Assembly: GCF_028621715.1 (NCBI RefSeq) | Contig: NZ_CP117466.1 | Location: forward strand, 246,001 to 310,000 | Length of the DNA: 64,000 nt | Direction: 5' to 3' | DNA from: Paracoccus marcusii | GTDB taxonomy: Bacteria; Pseudomonadota; Alphaproteobacteria; Rhodobacterales; Rhodobacteraceae | Part shown: positions 46,935 to 54,996 of the stretch, one piece after another | Layout: the number at the start of each line of letters is the position of its first letter | Numbering within the stretch: position 1 is the stretch's first letter | Position numbers and translations under genes: made by a program | Notes under the pieces: model-generated | The model's input: the letters and a program-made list of their open reading frames with translations, nothing else | What the model was told of the DNA's origin: nothing | The model's database searches: none

Positions 46935-47052
46935 GCGCGTCTCCTTCGCATCGCTGCGGGGCAAAGAGGGGTGCATACGCCCAAGCGGGCCGTGTGGGAA
47001 GCGTTTCTTTCCCCGGCTTGCGCGCCACGCGGGGGATTGCGACAAGACGGTC

Positions 47053-47505
47053 ATGGTCCCCTTCACCACCCATATGGCGCTTGCCCTGTCCCAAGCCCGT
47101 GACGCCGCCCTGCGCGGAGAGGTGCCGGTGGGCGCCGTCGTGACCGACCCGCAGGGCCGCGTGGTGGCCGCCGCGGGCAACCGCACGCGCGAACTGTCCG
47201 ACCCGACCGCCCATGCCGAGATCCTGGCGATCCGCGCCGCCTGCGCGGCCCTGGGGTCCGAACGCCTGCCCGGTCACGACCTGTGGGTCACGCTGGAGCC
47301 CTGCCCGATGTGCGCGGCGGCCATCTCGGCCGCGCGGATCGCCCGGCTGTATTACGGCGCGTCGGACCCGCGCATGGGGGGCGTCGCCCATGGCGCGCAG
47401 GTGTTCCGGCACGCGCAGTGCCATCACCGCCCCGAGGTCTATGACGGCCTGGCTGCGCCGGAATCGCGCGACCTGCTGCGGCGGTTCTTTGCGCAACGAC
47501 GGTGA
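47053..47505 (+). CDS. tadA: tRNA-specific adenosine deaminase TadA
   Basis: This 150-residue zinc deaminase makes inosine at the wobble position of tRNA-Arg. It shows the catalytic HAEILAIRAA motif and the zinc-binding PCPMCAAAIS motif, and the GASDPRMGGV segment typical of TadA. The ATG at 47053 (MVPFTTHM) is the likely start, diverging from rluB over a 118-base region. A tRNA-Gly gene follows. Confidence 0.93.
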   Translation: MVPFTTHMALALSQARDAALRGEVPVGAVVTDPQGRVVAAAGNRTRELSDPTAHAEILAIRAACAALGSERLPGHDLWVTLEPCPMCAAAISAARIARLYYGASDPRMGGVAHGAQVFRHAQCHHRPEVYDGLAAPESRDLLRRFFAQRR

Positions 47506-47552
47506 CGCGACCGCTTGAACCTGCCGCGCGGGCGGACTATACCGATCCCCGC

Positions 47553-47626
47553 GCGGGTGTTGTGTAATGGTAAGACCCTAGCCTTCCAAGCTAGAGACAC
47601 GGGTTCGATTCCCGTCACCCGCTCCA
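47553..47626 (+). tRNA. tRNA-Gly (anticodon TCC)
   Basis: A 74-base gene with acceptor arms GCGGGTG (47553-47559) and CACCCGC (47616-47622), an encoded CCA end, a TTC-containing T loop (GGTTCGATT) and the anticodon loop CTTCCAA, giving TCC and thus glycine. It lies 47 bases after tadA and 15 bases before the end of btuD. Confidence 0.97.
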
Positions 47627-47641
47627 ATCCCTCTCATTGCA

Positions 47642-48406
47642 TCAGACGACCGGATGAAACCGCATCACGCGGCTGCCGTCCTGTGGATCGGTCAGCGTGC
47701 TTGCCCGCACCTGAAAGACGCGCGCCAGCAGGTCCGCGGTCAGGATACGGTCTGGCGGGCCCAGGGCCACCAGCCGACCGGCCTGCATCACCGCCAGCCT
47801 GTCACAGCGCATCGCCTGGTTCAGGTCATGCAGGGCGATCACCGTGGTCAGGCCCAGGCCGCCCACCAGATCCAGGATCGCCAGCTGATGACGGATGTCC
47901 AGGTGGTTCGTCGGCTCGTCCAACAGCAGGATCCGCGGCGCCTGTGCCAGCGCGCGGGCGATATGGGCGCGCTGGCGTTCGCCCCCCGACAGGGTCGACC
48001 AGTCGCGCCCCGCCAGGTGCGCCAGGTCGACCCGCGCCAGCGCCTGCGTCACATGCGCCTCGTCCGCCGGGGACCAGGGCCGCATGGCGTCCAGCCAGGG
48101 GGTGCGCCCCAAGGCCACGGCGTCGCGGACCGTGATGCGGTCCGACGTATCGGCGCTTTGGGCGACCAGGGCGATGTGACGGGCGACCTGGCGCGCGGGC
48201 ATCGCGCGCAGCGGCTTGCCATCCAGCGCGACCTGGCCGCCGTCGGGGCGGACCAGCCCGGCCAGCATCCGCAGCAGCGTCGACTTGCCCGACCCGTTCG
48301 GGCCGATCAGGCCCAGCATCTCTGCGGGGCGGATGTCCAGGGTGACGCCGGCCACCAGGGCGTGCCCGCGCAGGCGGCGGGTCAGATCACGCGCGGTCAG
48401 CATCAT
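47642..48406 (-). CDS. btuD: Vitamin B12 ABC transporter ATP-binding protein BtuD
   Basis: This 254-residue ATPase of the iron-siderophore/B12 class has Walker A (GPNGSGKSTLLRM), LSGGERQR, Walker B (ILLLDEPTNHLD) and LHDLN. The cobalamin riboswitch ahead of the operon shows the cargo is most likely cobalamin or a cobinamide, rather than a ferric siderophore. The ATG at 48406 overlaps the permease stop by four bases. Confidence 0.88.
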   Translation of the reverse strand: MMLTARDLTRRLRGHALVAGVTLDIRPAEMLGLIGPNGSGKSTLLRMLAGLVRPDGGQVALDGKPLRAMPARQVARHIALVAQSADTSDRITVRDAVALGRTPWLDAMRPWSPADEAHVTQALARVDLAHLAGRDWSTLSGGERQRAHIARALAQAPRILLLDEPTNHLDIRHQLAILDLVGGLGLTTVIALHDLNQAMRCDRLAVMQAGRLVALGPPDRILTADLLARVFQVRASTLTDPQDGSRVMRFHPVV

Positions 48407-49458
48407 GACGCGGACCGCCCGCGGATCAGGATCACCGCAAAGGCCGGCGCCCCGACCAGCGCGGTCACGACGCCGATGGGCAGGGTCTGGCCGGGCACCA
48501 GCATCCGCGCGATCACGTCCGCGGCGATCAGGAAGACCATGCCGATCAGCGCCGACACCGGCACCAGCCGTGCGTGGCGCGTGCCCACCAGGAACCGTGC
48601 CGCATGCGGGACGACCAGCCCGACAAAACCGATCGCACCGGTGACCGACACCATGACCGCCGTGGCCATGGCGGTCGCCAGGATCAGCACGGCCTGAACG
48701 CGCCGGACCGGCACGCCCAGGGACGCCGCCGATTCCGTGCCGAAGGCAAAGGCGTCCAGCGCGCGGATATGCCATGCGGCCGCGCCAAGGACGGTCACGG
48801 CGGCGACCACCGACAGGCCGACATCGTTCCACCGGACGCCCGACAGGTTGCCCAGCAGCCAGAACATGATGCCGCGCGCCTGTTCCGCGCTGGCCGACCG
48901 CGCGATGATGAAGCTGGTCAGGGCGTTGAACAGCTGCGACCCGGCGATGCCTGCCAGCACGATCTGCGCGGCACCCCGCGCGCCCGGACCGCCACCCGAC
49001 AGGCGCGCCAACCCCACCACCAGCGCAAAGGCCGCGATCGCGCCCAGCAAAGCGCCCGCCGACATCGGCACGAACCCCGCGCCGATCCCCGCCACCGCGA
49101 CCGTCACGGCCCCCGTAGACGCCCCGGCCGAGATGCCCAGCAGATAGGGGTCGGCCAGTGCGTTGCGCAACAGCGTCTGCAGGACCAGCCCCGAGATCGC
49201 CAGCCCCGCTCCGCAGGCCCCCGCCACCAGCGCGCGCGGCAGGCGATAAGCCCAGACGATACCCTGATCGATCGGGTCCAGCGGATAGCCCGCACCCAGC
49301 ATCTGGTTGGCCAGCGCCTGCCAGACCGTCGAGAGGGGGATCGGCGTTTCCCCCAGGGCGGTGCCGGCCAGGGGGGCCGCCACGATCAGCAGCGACACCC
49401 ACAGCCAGACCGGGGCCAAGGGGCGGCGGACGGTCGGCACCCCGACATCGGCGGTCAT
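48403..49458 (-). CDS. btuC: Vitamin B12 ABC transporter permease BtuC
   Basis: This 351-residue FecCD/BtuC-family permease has about ten helices, including the typical RLPRALVAGACGAGLAISG, DPYLLGISAGAS and VTGAIGFVGLVVPHAARFL motifs. It pairs with BtuD and overlaps both neighbours by four bases. The role in B12 uptake follows from the upstream riboswitch. Confidence 0.9.
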   Translation of the reverse strand: MTADVGVPTVRRPLAPVWLWVSLLIVAAPLAGTALGETPIPLSTVWQALANQMLGAGYPLDPIDQGIVWAYRLPRALVAGACGAGLAISGLVLQTLLRNALADPYLLGISAGASTGAVTVAVAGIGAGFVPMSAGALLGAIAAFALVVGLARLSGGGPGARGAAQIVLAGIAGSQLFNALTSFIIARSASAEQARGIMFWLLGNLSGVRWNDVGLSVVAAVTVLGAAAWHIRALDAFAFGTESAASLGVPVRRVQAVLILATAMATAVMVSVTGAIGFVGLVVPHAARFLVGTRHARLVPVSALIGMVFLIAADVIARMLVPGQTLPIGVVTALVGAPAFAVILIRGRSAS

Positions 49459-50462
49459 TCGGACAGCCCGTCCATGCCCGCCGCCAAGGCCTCCAGCCCG
49501 TCGATCATGCGGATGCCGGGATGCAGCGCCTCGGCGTCCAGGATGACGATGCGATCCCGGCGCACGGCGGTCATCCGGCGCGTGACCGGGTCCGTTTTCA
49601 GAAAGCGCAGCTTTGCCTCGACATCGTCGGCGGGAAAGCGGCGGCGGTCCATGCGCGCAATCACCAGCACCGAGGGGTCGGCACGGGCGATCGTCTCCCA
49701 CCCCACGGCGGGCCATTCCTCGTCCGAGGTCACGACGTTGCGCAGGCCAAGGCGGTCCATCATCCAGGCCGGGACGCCCATCCCGCCCGCCATGTAGGGG
49801 TCCAGCGCCAGATCGGCCGAGGAGAACCAGACCGCCGCGGACGCATCCGGCAGGTCCATCGCCCGCGCGCGCTCCACGACCGCCGCCTCTCGGGCCTGCA
49901 GGTCGGCGATCAGCGCCCGGCCCGCGTCCTGCGCGTCCATGACCCGCGCGATCTGGTCGATGCCGTCCCACAGCGTCGCGATCTCGAAGGGCGCAAGGCG
50001 GGTGCCGTCCATGCCCACGCTGTTGTCCTTGCCCTGGCAGTCCGTGGGCATGACATAGGCCGGAATGCCCAGATCGGCGAACTGTCGGCGCGTGCCGACC
50101 GCTCCATGGTCCCCAATCATCCAGGCGAACATCGTCGGCACAAAGCCGGGGCGCCGGTTCACCACCGATTCAAAGCTGGGCGTGTCGTCGCTGATGCGGT
50201 CCACCGTGGCGTCATCCTCTGCAAAGGCGGGCAGCACCGGGGTGAACCACAGCGCGGTCCCGGCCATCCGGTCCGCCTGGCCCAGCGCATACAGGATCTC
50301 GGTCGTGGACTGGCCGATCGATACGACGTTGTCGGGACGCGCGGGGATGGTCACACGGTGCCCACAATTGTCGATCACCAGCGGATAGTCGGTCGGCGCG
50401 GCAAGGGCCGCCTGGCCCAAGCCCAGCGCCACCGCGGTCGTCAGGAAGATTCTGGTCGTCAT
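49455..50462 (-). CDS. btuF: Cobalamin-binding periplasmic protein BtuF
   Basis: This 335-residue protein has a signal peptide (MTTRIFLTTAVALGLGQAALA) and the class III binding-protein fold of BtuF/FecB: RVTIPARPDNVVSIGQSTTE at the N-lobe and VWFSSADLALDPYMAGG in the hinge region. It is the first gene of btuFCD, immediately after a riboswitch-linked hairpin, and its ATG overlaps no other gene. It delivers B12 to BtuCD. Confidence 0.88.
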   Translation of the reverse strand: MTTRIFLTTAVALGLGQAALAAPTDYPLVIDNCGHRVTIPARPDNVVSIGQSTTEILYALGQADRMAGTALWFTPVLPAFAEDDATVDRISDDTPSFESVVNRRPGFVPTMFAWMIGDHGAVGTRRQFADLGIPAYVMPTDCQGKDNSVGMDGTRLAPFEIATLWDGIDQIARVMDAQDAGRALIADLQAREAAVVERARAMDLPDASAAVWFSSADLALDPYMAGGMGVPAWMMDRLGLRNVVTSDEEWPAVGWETIARADPSVLVIARMDRRRFPADDVEAKLRFLKTDPVTRRMTAVRRDRIVILDAEALHPGIRMIDGLEALAAGMDGLSE

Positions 50463-50465
50463 GGT

Positions 50466-50488
50466 CGTCCTTCATGAAACGAAGGACG
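50466..50488 (-). promoter_or_regulatory. RBS-sequestering hairpin of btuF mRNA
   Basis: On the minus strand, CGTCCTTC (50488-50481) and GAAGGACG (50473-50466) form a perfect eight-base stem with a seven-base loop ending three bases before the btuF ATG. The second arm contains the ribosome-binding site GAAGGA. It probably acts as the expression platform of the upstream cobalamin riboswitch. Confidence 0.7.
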
Positions 50489-50612
50489 GGGCTGAAAAAG
50501 GCGCAGCGGCGTCACCGGGGTCCCACCCACCTTCGCGGTCGCGTCGGACGAAGGCCGTGGATCGGCGCATGCGGTCTTTCTCCGGGGCACCCCGCCCGGG
50601 TTGGTTCAAGTC

Positions 50613-50803
50613 ATGATGGCAGGTCTCCTGACTTGCGGATCGCGGCCTTCCCCGCCTTCCCGGCGCAGGGGGCGCCAGTGGCATCATGGGGTCGGCTACC
50701 GCTTACAGTTGCGGGGGCAGTCGCGGATTCGGCGCCTGATGGCTACACCTCACCACGTTCCCTTTTCACCCTGCCGGGGCCTTGGCCGGCACGGGAACCA
50801 TCA
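50613..50803 (-). promoter_or_regulatory. Cobalamin riboswitch
   Basis: Read on the minus strand, the region has all the recognised parts of an adenosylcobalamin aptamer: GGTTCCCGTG, AAAAGGGAACGTGG, the CCGCAACTGTAAGCGG stem-loop, the B12-box GCCACTGG (RNA complement of ccagtggc at 50678-50685), and the closing AAGTCAGGAGACCTGCC. It lies 151 bases ahead of btuF and should lower btuFCD expression when B12 is plentiful. Confidence 0.95.
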
Positions 50804-51049
50804 CGGACGGAAATGCCGCCGGGTGGGGACAAAGTCAACCGCCGCGGCAAGCAGCCCGCAGCCGACCCGGCCGCCACGGCCGACGCACTGCGACACCCGC
50901 AGCTTATGCCAGCCTGATCCCGGCGACCGGTGCGCCGCAGGTCGAACGCGCTGGCGCCCTGCGGGGGAAGGAGTTGGTCGCAGTCCTTCCTGCCAGGCAT
51001 GGATGGGGGGTCGGATGCAGGGCGATCCGGCGCCTGACACCGGAGGGCT

Positions 51050-51304
51050 TCAAATCTTGCCGGGCCTCTTTCGCCACAGGTGGCGAAGGTCCAGCCGGGG
51101 ATAGTCCCGCTCGATCTGGCTGCCCCAGAACAGGCCTGCGATTGGGGCGTCGGGATGGTCGGGGTCAAGACCATAGTCAATCTGGGCGATGCGTTCGGCC
51201 GGCATGTGAAGGGTGTATCGCAGGAACAGGAACTGCTCCAGCCAGGCGTCATGGTCCTTGTTCGTGAACAGGTCCGGGCGGGGGACGGGTTCGGGGTCAT
51301 GCAT
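51050..51304 (-). CDS. Small conserved-looking hypothetical protein
   Basis: An 84-residue frame starts MHDPEPVPRPDLFTNKDHDA. Codons have G or C at most third positions, like neighbouring genes. The protein is acidic/aromatic with a helical start (WLEQFLFLRYTLHMPAERI) and a basic end (LWRKRPGKI). It lies between the TRAP operon terminator and the B12 riboswitch on the minus strand. A clear ribosome-binding site is lacking and I do not recognise a family. Confidence 0.6.
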   Translation of the reverse strand: MHDPEPVPRPDLFTNKDHDAWLEQFLFLRYTLHMPAERIAQIDYGLDPDHPDAPIAGLFWGSQIERDYPRLDLRHLWRKRPGKI

Positions 51305-51380
51305 GGTGGGTCAGCCTTGGGTGACGGACCCCGATTGTCCGTCAATTCGCCTGCCGGTGCAACATTCCCGTCCCCGAACG

Positions 51381-51412
51381 AAAAGGGGGCACGCCGCATC
51401 CGGCATGCCCCC
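51381..51412 (-). terminator. Terminator after the TRAP operon
   Basis: On the minus strand a 12-base stem with one G-U pair (51412-51401 with 51396-51385), loop GATG, is followed by UUUU. It lies 17 bases after the dctM stop. Confidence 0.9.
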
Positions 51413-51429
51413 CGATCCACGGCAGGCGA

Positions 51430-52746
51430 TCAGTAGATCGCCAGGGCCGGGAACAGGATCAGCAGGCCCACCGCCAGGATCTGCAACCCTATGAAGGGCA
51501 GCAGGGCGCGGAAGATTTCTCCCAGCGAGATGTCCGGCGGGGTCACCGACTTCAGGTAGAAGGCGGCGGGCCCGAAGGGCGGCGACAGGAAGCTGACCTG
51601 CATGTTCATCGCGAACAGCACGCCGAACCAGACGGGGTCGTATCCCAGGCTGACGATGATCGGCACGAAGATCGGCATGGTCAGCAGCGCGATGCCGACC
51701 CAGTCCAGGAACATGCCCAGCACGAACAGGATCGCCATCATGAACAGGATGATGATCGTCGGGTTGTCGCTGATGCCGGTGATCAGTTCCGACACGAAGT
51801 TGATGCCGCCCATCAGGTTGAAGACGCCCACCAGGGCGGATGCGCCGATGCCGATCCAGACGATCATGCCGACCGTCTGCAGCGTCTGCATGGCCGCGCC
51901 GCGCAGCAGGCCCCAGGTGAATTCGCCGCGGATCACGGTCGAGATCAGCACGCCCGCCACGCCCACGGCGCTGGCCTCGGTCACGGATGCGATGCCGCCA
52001 TAGATGGAGCCCAGCACCATGATCACGACCAGGATCGGCAGGAACAGGCCCTTGAGCAGGCGCAGCTTTTCGTCCCGCGGGACGCGGGCGGTGACGGCCG
52101 GGGGCACGTCGCCCGGCGTCAGCCAGGCACGGATCAGCACATAGGCCACATAGAGCAGCGCCAGCATGAAGCCCGGCACGAAGGCGGCCGTGAACAGGTC
52201 GCCGATCGAGACGTTCGCGGTCAGGCCATAGATGATCAGCACGATCGAGGGCGGCACCATGGTCCCCAGGCTGCCGCCCGCGCAGACGACCCCGATGGCC
52301 AGCTTGCGGTCATAGCCCTGGGCCAGCATCTGGGGCAGCGCGATCAGGCCCAGCAGCACGACCTCTCCTCCGATGATGCCGGACATGGCGGCCAGGATGA
52401 CGGCCACGAAGATCGTCTGGACCGCCACGCCGCCGCGGATGCGGCCGCCGACCAGGCGCATCGCCTCGAACAGGTCGCGGGCGATGCCGCTGCGGTCCAG
52501 GATCGCGGCCATCAGCACGAACATCGGCACCGAAACGAAGACGAAGCTGGACACGAAGGTATAGACGCGGCTGGTGATCAGCGGCACGACGTTCGGGCCG
52601 AACCACCCCAGGGCAAAGATCAGCGTGACCAGCAGCGTCACGAAGGCCAGCGGGATGCCCGTCAGCAGCAAAAGCAGCAGCAGCGCGAACAGAAGGCCCG
52701 TCCCGGCCTCGATCCCCAGGGATTGCAGCGAACCGAAGATCTCCAT
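51430..52746 (-). CDS. dctM: TRAP transporter large permease DctM
   Basis: This 438-residue membrane protein has twelve or so helices and the DctM-family motifs GVVCAGGSLGTMVPPSIVLI and FLDWVGIALLTMPIFVPI. It is the sodium-coupled channel of a TRAP system. The ATG overlaps the dctQ stop (TGATG). The operon gntK-dctP-dctQ-dctM implies import of a sugar acid such as gluconate. Confidence 0.95.
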   Translation of the reverse strand: MEIFGSLQSLGIEAGTGLLFALLLLLLLTGIPLAFVTLLVTLIFALGWFGPNVVPLITSRVYTFVSSFVFVSVPMFVLMAAILDRSGIARDLFEAMRLVGGRIRGGVAVQTIFVAVILAAMSGIIGGEVVLLGLIALPQMLAQGYDRKLAIGVVCAGGSLGTMVPPSIVLIIYGLTANVSIGDLFTAAFVPGFMLALLYVAYVLIRAWLTPGDVPPAVTARVPRDEKLRLLKGLFLPILVVIMVLGSIYGGIASVTEASAVGVAGVLISTVIRGEFTWGLLRGAAMQTLQTVGMIVWIGIGASALVGVFNLMGGINFVSELITGISDNPTIIILFMMAILFVLGMFLDWVGIALLTMPIFVPIIVSLGYDPVWFGVLFAMNMQVSFLSPPFGPAAFYLKSVTPPDISLGEIFRALLPFIGLQILAVGLLILFPALAIY

Positions 52747-53303
52747 CAGCGGGCTCCCTTGTGCCCGCGGGCATAGTTGACGGTCAGGATGGCGAATTGC
52801 AGGGCCATGATCGCCAGCGCCACCATCAGCAGAACCTTGAGCATGCCCGGATAGGCCGGGTTCCAGGCCGAGCCCGAGGTCTCGAGGTGAAAGCTGCCGT
52901 CGGGCCGCCAGGCGGACCGCTTGACCATCTGCCAGGCCGCCCAGGCGAAGGCGCCGGAGGATAGGCCGCAGATTGCCGAGATGAGGATGTCGGCCACGCG
53001 CCGCGCGGCTGGCGGCAGCAGGTCATAGACCAAGACGACCCGGATGTGCCGGTCGCGCGCGGTGCACAGCAAGCCCCCGTAGACGAACGAGATCGCGCAG
53101 AGGAACACCGTCGTCTCGTGCGCCCAGTTCGTCGGGCGGCCGAACACGTAACGCAGCACGACCTCCTGGATCAGGATCAGCATGGCGACCACCAGGCCCA
53201 GGGCCGGGATGATCGCCAGACGGTCGATCACGCGACCCAGGCGCCCCGACTGGGGCACGGCCTCGTGTTCCTCGCGCGGAATGGCTTCGGATGCGTCCAT
53301 CAT
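52746..53303 (-). CDS. dctQ: TRAP transporter small permease DctQ
   Basis: This 185-residue membrane protein has four helices, starting around residue 25 (DRLAIIPALGLVVAMLI), with the DctQ-family RPTNWAHETTVFLCAISFVYG segment. It is the small subunit supporting DctM. A GGAGGAGGAC ribosome-binding site supports the first of two adjacent ATGs. It is 49 bases after dctP and abuts dctM. Confidence 0.92.
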   Translation of the reverse strand: MMDASEAIPREEHEAVPQSGRLGRVIDRLAIIPALGLVVAMLILIQEVVLRYVFGRPTNWAHETTVFLCAISFVYGGLLCTARDRHIRVVLVYDLLPPAARRVADILISAICGLSSGAFAWAAWQMVKRSAWRPDGSFHLETSGSAWNPAYPGMLKVLLMVALAIMALQFAILTVNYARGHKGAR

Positions 53304-53352
53304 GTCCTCCTCCCTGGAAGGGACCGGGCGCGAACGCCCGATCCTGCGGCGC

Positions 53353-54372
53353 TTACTGCACCAGGCCCTTTTCGGTCAGGTACGCGGTCAGCGCGTCATA
53401 GACCTGCTGCGCCGCGGGCGACTGTCCGGCGACCTTTTCCCATTCGCCCATCGCGATGCCGCGGAACTTGGTGCGCTCCTCGTCGGACCAGTCGTGGACG
53501 GTGATCGTCCCGCCGGCCTCTGCCTCCGCCACGGCGGCCGCGTCGGCCTCGGCCAGGGCTGCGACTTGGACGCGGGCGAAATCGCGCACCGACTGCGTCA
53601 TGACCTGCTGCAGGTCCTCGGGCAATGCGTCCCATTTCTCCTTGTTCATCGAGATCTCGACCAGGGGCATGGAGTGGAAGCCGGGATAGACCGGATGGGG
53701 CGCGACCTCGTTCAGGCCCTGGGCCTGGTTGGTCGAAAAGACGCTGTAATCGGCCGCGTCGATGACCTTCTTGTCCAGCGATGTGAACACCTCGGAGCCG
53801 GGCAGGTTAACGGGCGATGCGCCGGCGGCGGCAAAGACCGACTGGACCAGGCCTTCGGGCGCGCGGATCTTGACGCCGGCCAGATCATCGACCCCGTTTA
53901 ACGGCACGGCGCTGACCAGCGCCTCCAGGCCCGGCGTGGTGGCGCCGATGAACTGCAGGCCATAGGGGTTCATGATCTGGTTCAGCAGCTCCGCTCCGCC
54001 GCCGTTCTCGACAAAATCCAGCATCTGCTCGGGGTCGGACCAAGCGCCGACCGGGTTGCCCATCAGACCGAAGGCCGGATCGCGTCCCGAGAAATACGAC
54101 AGGTCGGTCACGTGACCGTCCAGGATGCCCGTGGCGATCGCATCCTGGGTTTCGTTATGGGCGACGATGGATTCGACCGGCAGCAGGTCGATGGCGATGC
54201 GGCCCCCGGACTTTTCCGCGACATCCGCGGCCCAGCCCTGCTGGAGGACGAAGTTCGGGTTGCCCGACGGGTCGGACGACTGGAAACGGAAGCTGTGATC
54301 CTGGGCCATGGCGGGCGCGGCCAAGGCCATCGCGGCGCTGGCCGACATCAGGAAACGGGTCATCTTGGTCAT
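53353..54372 (-). CDS. dctP: TRAP transporter periplasmic binding protein DctP
   Basis: This 339-residue protein has a signal peptide (MTKMTRFLMSASAAMALAAP through AMA) and a DctP fold: SFRFQSSDPSGNPNFVLQQG at the start, and the substrate-binding arginine region KIRAPEGLVQSVFAAAGASP. It captures an organic or sugar acid. The ATG at 54372 overlaps the gntK stop by four bases. Gluconate is a reasonable inference from the kinase. Confidence 0.93.
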   Translation of the reverse strand: MTKMTRFLMSASAAMALAAPAMAQDHSFRFQSSDPSGNPNFVLQQGWAADVAEKSGGRIAIDLLPVESIVAHNETQDAIATGILDGHVTDLSYFSGRDPAFGLMGNPVGAWSDPEQMLDFVENGGGAELLNQIMNPYGLQFIGATTPGLEALVSAVPLNGVDDLAGVKIRAPEGLVQSVFAAAGASPVNLPGSEVFTSLDKKVIDAADYSVFSTNQAQGLNEVAPHPVYPGFHSMPLVEISMNKEKWDALPEDLQQVMTQSVRDFARVQVAALAEADAAAVAEAEAGGTITVHDWSDEERTKFRGIAMGEWEKVAGQSPAAQQVYDALTAYLTEKGLVQ

Positions 54373-54899
54373 GGTGTCTCTCCTCCGGTTGAAACTGGGC
54401 GCGGGTCGGACAGGGCCGCCACCGCGCGGTCGATGATCTGGTCGGGCGGCAGCGCCACGTCGATCCACAGCGCGCCTTCGGCGGCGGGATCGGGGGGCTG
54501 CAGCGCGGCCAGCTGGCTGTCGATCAGGCTGGCGGGCATGTAGTGGTCGCGCCGTGCCGCCATGCGCGCCGCGATCAGGTCGCGGTCGCCGTGCAGGAAC
54601 ACGATGTCCATCGCCCCTGCCCCGGCCCGCAGCCGGTCACGATGCGCCTGGCTGAGCCCCGAGCAGGCCAGAACGGCGCGATGGGGCGTCGCACGCGTCG
54701 CCGCCGCCAGGCGGTCCAGCCAGCCCCACCGCATGTCGTCGGTCAAAGGCAGCCCAGCCCGCATGCGCGCCACGCTGGATTCGTCGTGATACAGGTCCGC
54801 CTCGATGAAGCTGCCGCCGATGCGGTCGGCGATGCCACGGGCCACGGTCGACTTGCCCGTGCCGCAGATGCCCATGACCAGAATCGGCCGCGCGTCCAT
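54369..54899 (-). CDS. gntK: Gluconokinase
   Basis: This 176-residue P-loop kinase has Walker A in MGICGTGKSTVARGI, the substrate region SFIEADLYHDESSVARMRAG and the LACSGLSQAHRDRLR motif, all typical of GntK-type gluconokinase (ATP + gluconate to 6-phosphogluconate). The ATG at 54899 has a GGAGGAGAC ribosome-binding site. It heads the TRAP operon and its promoter region holds two operator copies, close to a divergent LacI-type regulator. Confidence 0.94.
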   Translation of the reverse strand: MDARPILVMGICGTGKSTVARGIADRIGGSFIEADLYHDESSVARMRAGLPLTDDMRWGWLDRLAAATRATPHRAVLACSGLSQAHRDRLRAGAGAMDIVFLHGDRDLIAARMAARRDHYMPASLIDSQLAALQPPDPAAEGALWIDVALPPDQIIDRAVAALSDPRPVSTGGETP

Positions 54900-54912
54900 G
54901 ATGTCTCCTCCC

Positions 54913-54948
54913 GATGACAGCGCAATCATGGATGACAGCGCTGTCATC
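54913..54948. promoter_or_regulatory. Two adjacent GntR-like operators
   Basis: GATGACAGCGCTGTCATC at 54931-54948 is a perfect 18-base palindrome, the typical layout of LacI-family gluconate operators (compare ATGTTACCGGTAACAT of E. coli GntR). A second, imperfect copy (ATGACAGCGCAATCAT, 54914-54929) abuts it, shifted by 18 bases. They lie between gntK and the divergent regulator. Binding is inferred from position and symmetry. Confidence 0.8.
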
Positions 54949-54996
54949 GGTCAAGCCCCTTTTCTTTGCGCGGCGATGGCGTAATCTGCGCGCGTC

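Noticed and set aside
47642..50462. A ferric siderophore identity for the FecCD-type transporter
   Set aside because: The upstream cobalamin riboswitch makes B12 the much better cargo; the ATPase and permease families alone cannot separate the two.
50804..51049. A gene in the 246-base gap between the riboswitch and the small hypothetical gene
   Set aside because: No frame with a credible start, codon use or ribosome-binding site; probably the riboswitch promoter.
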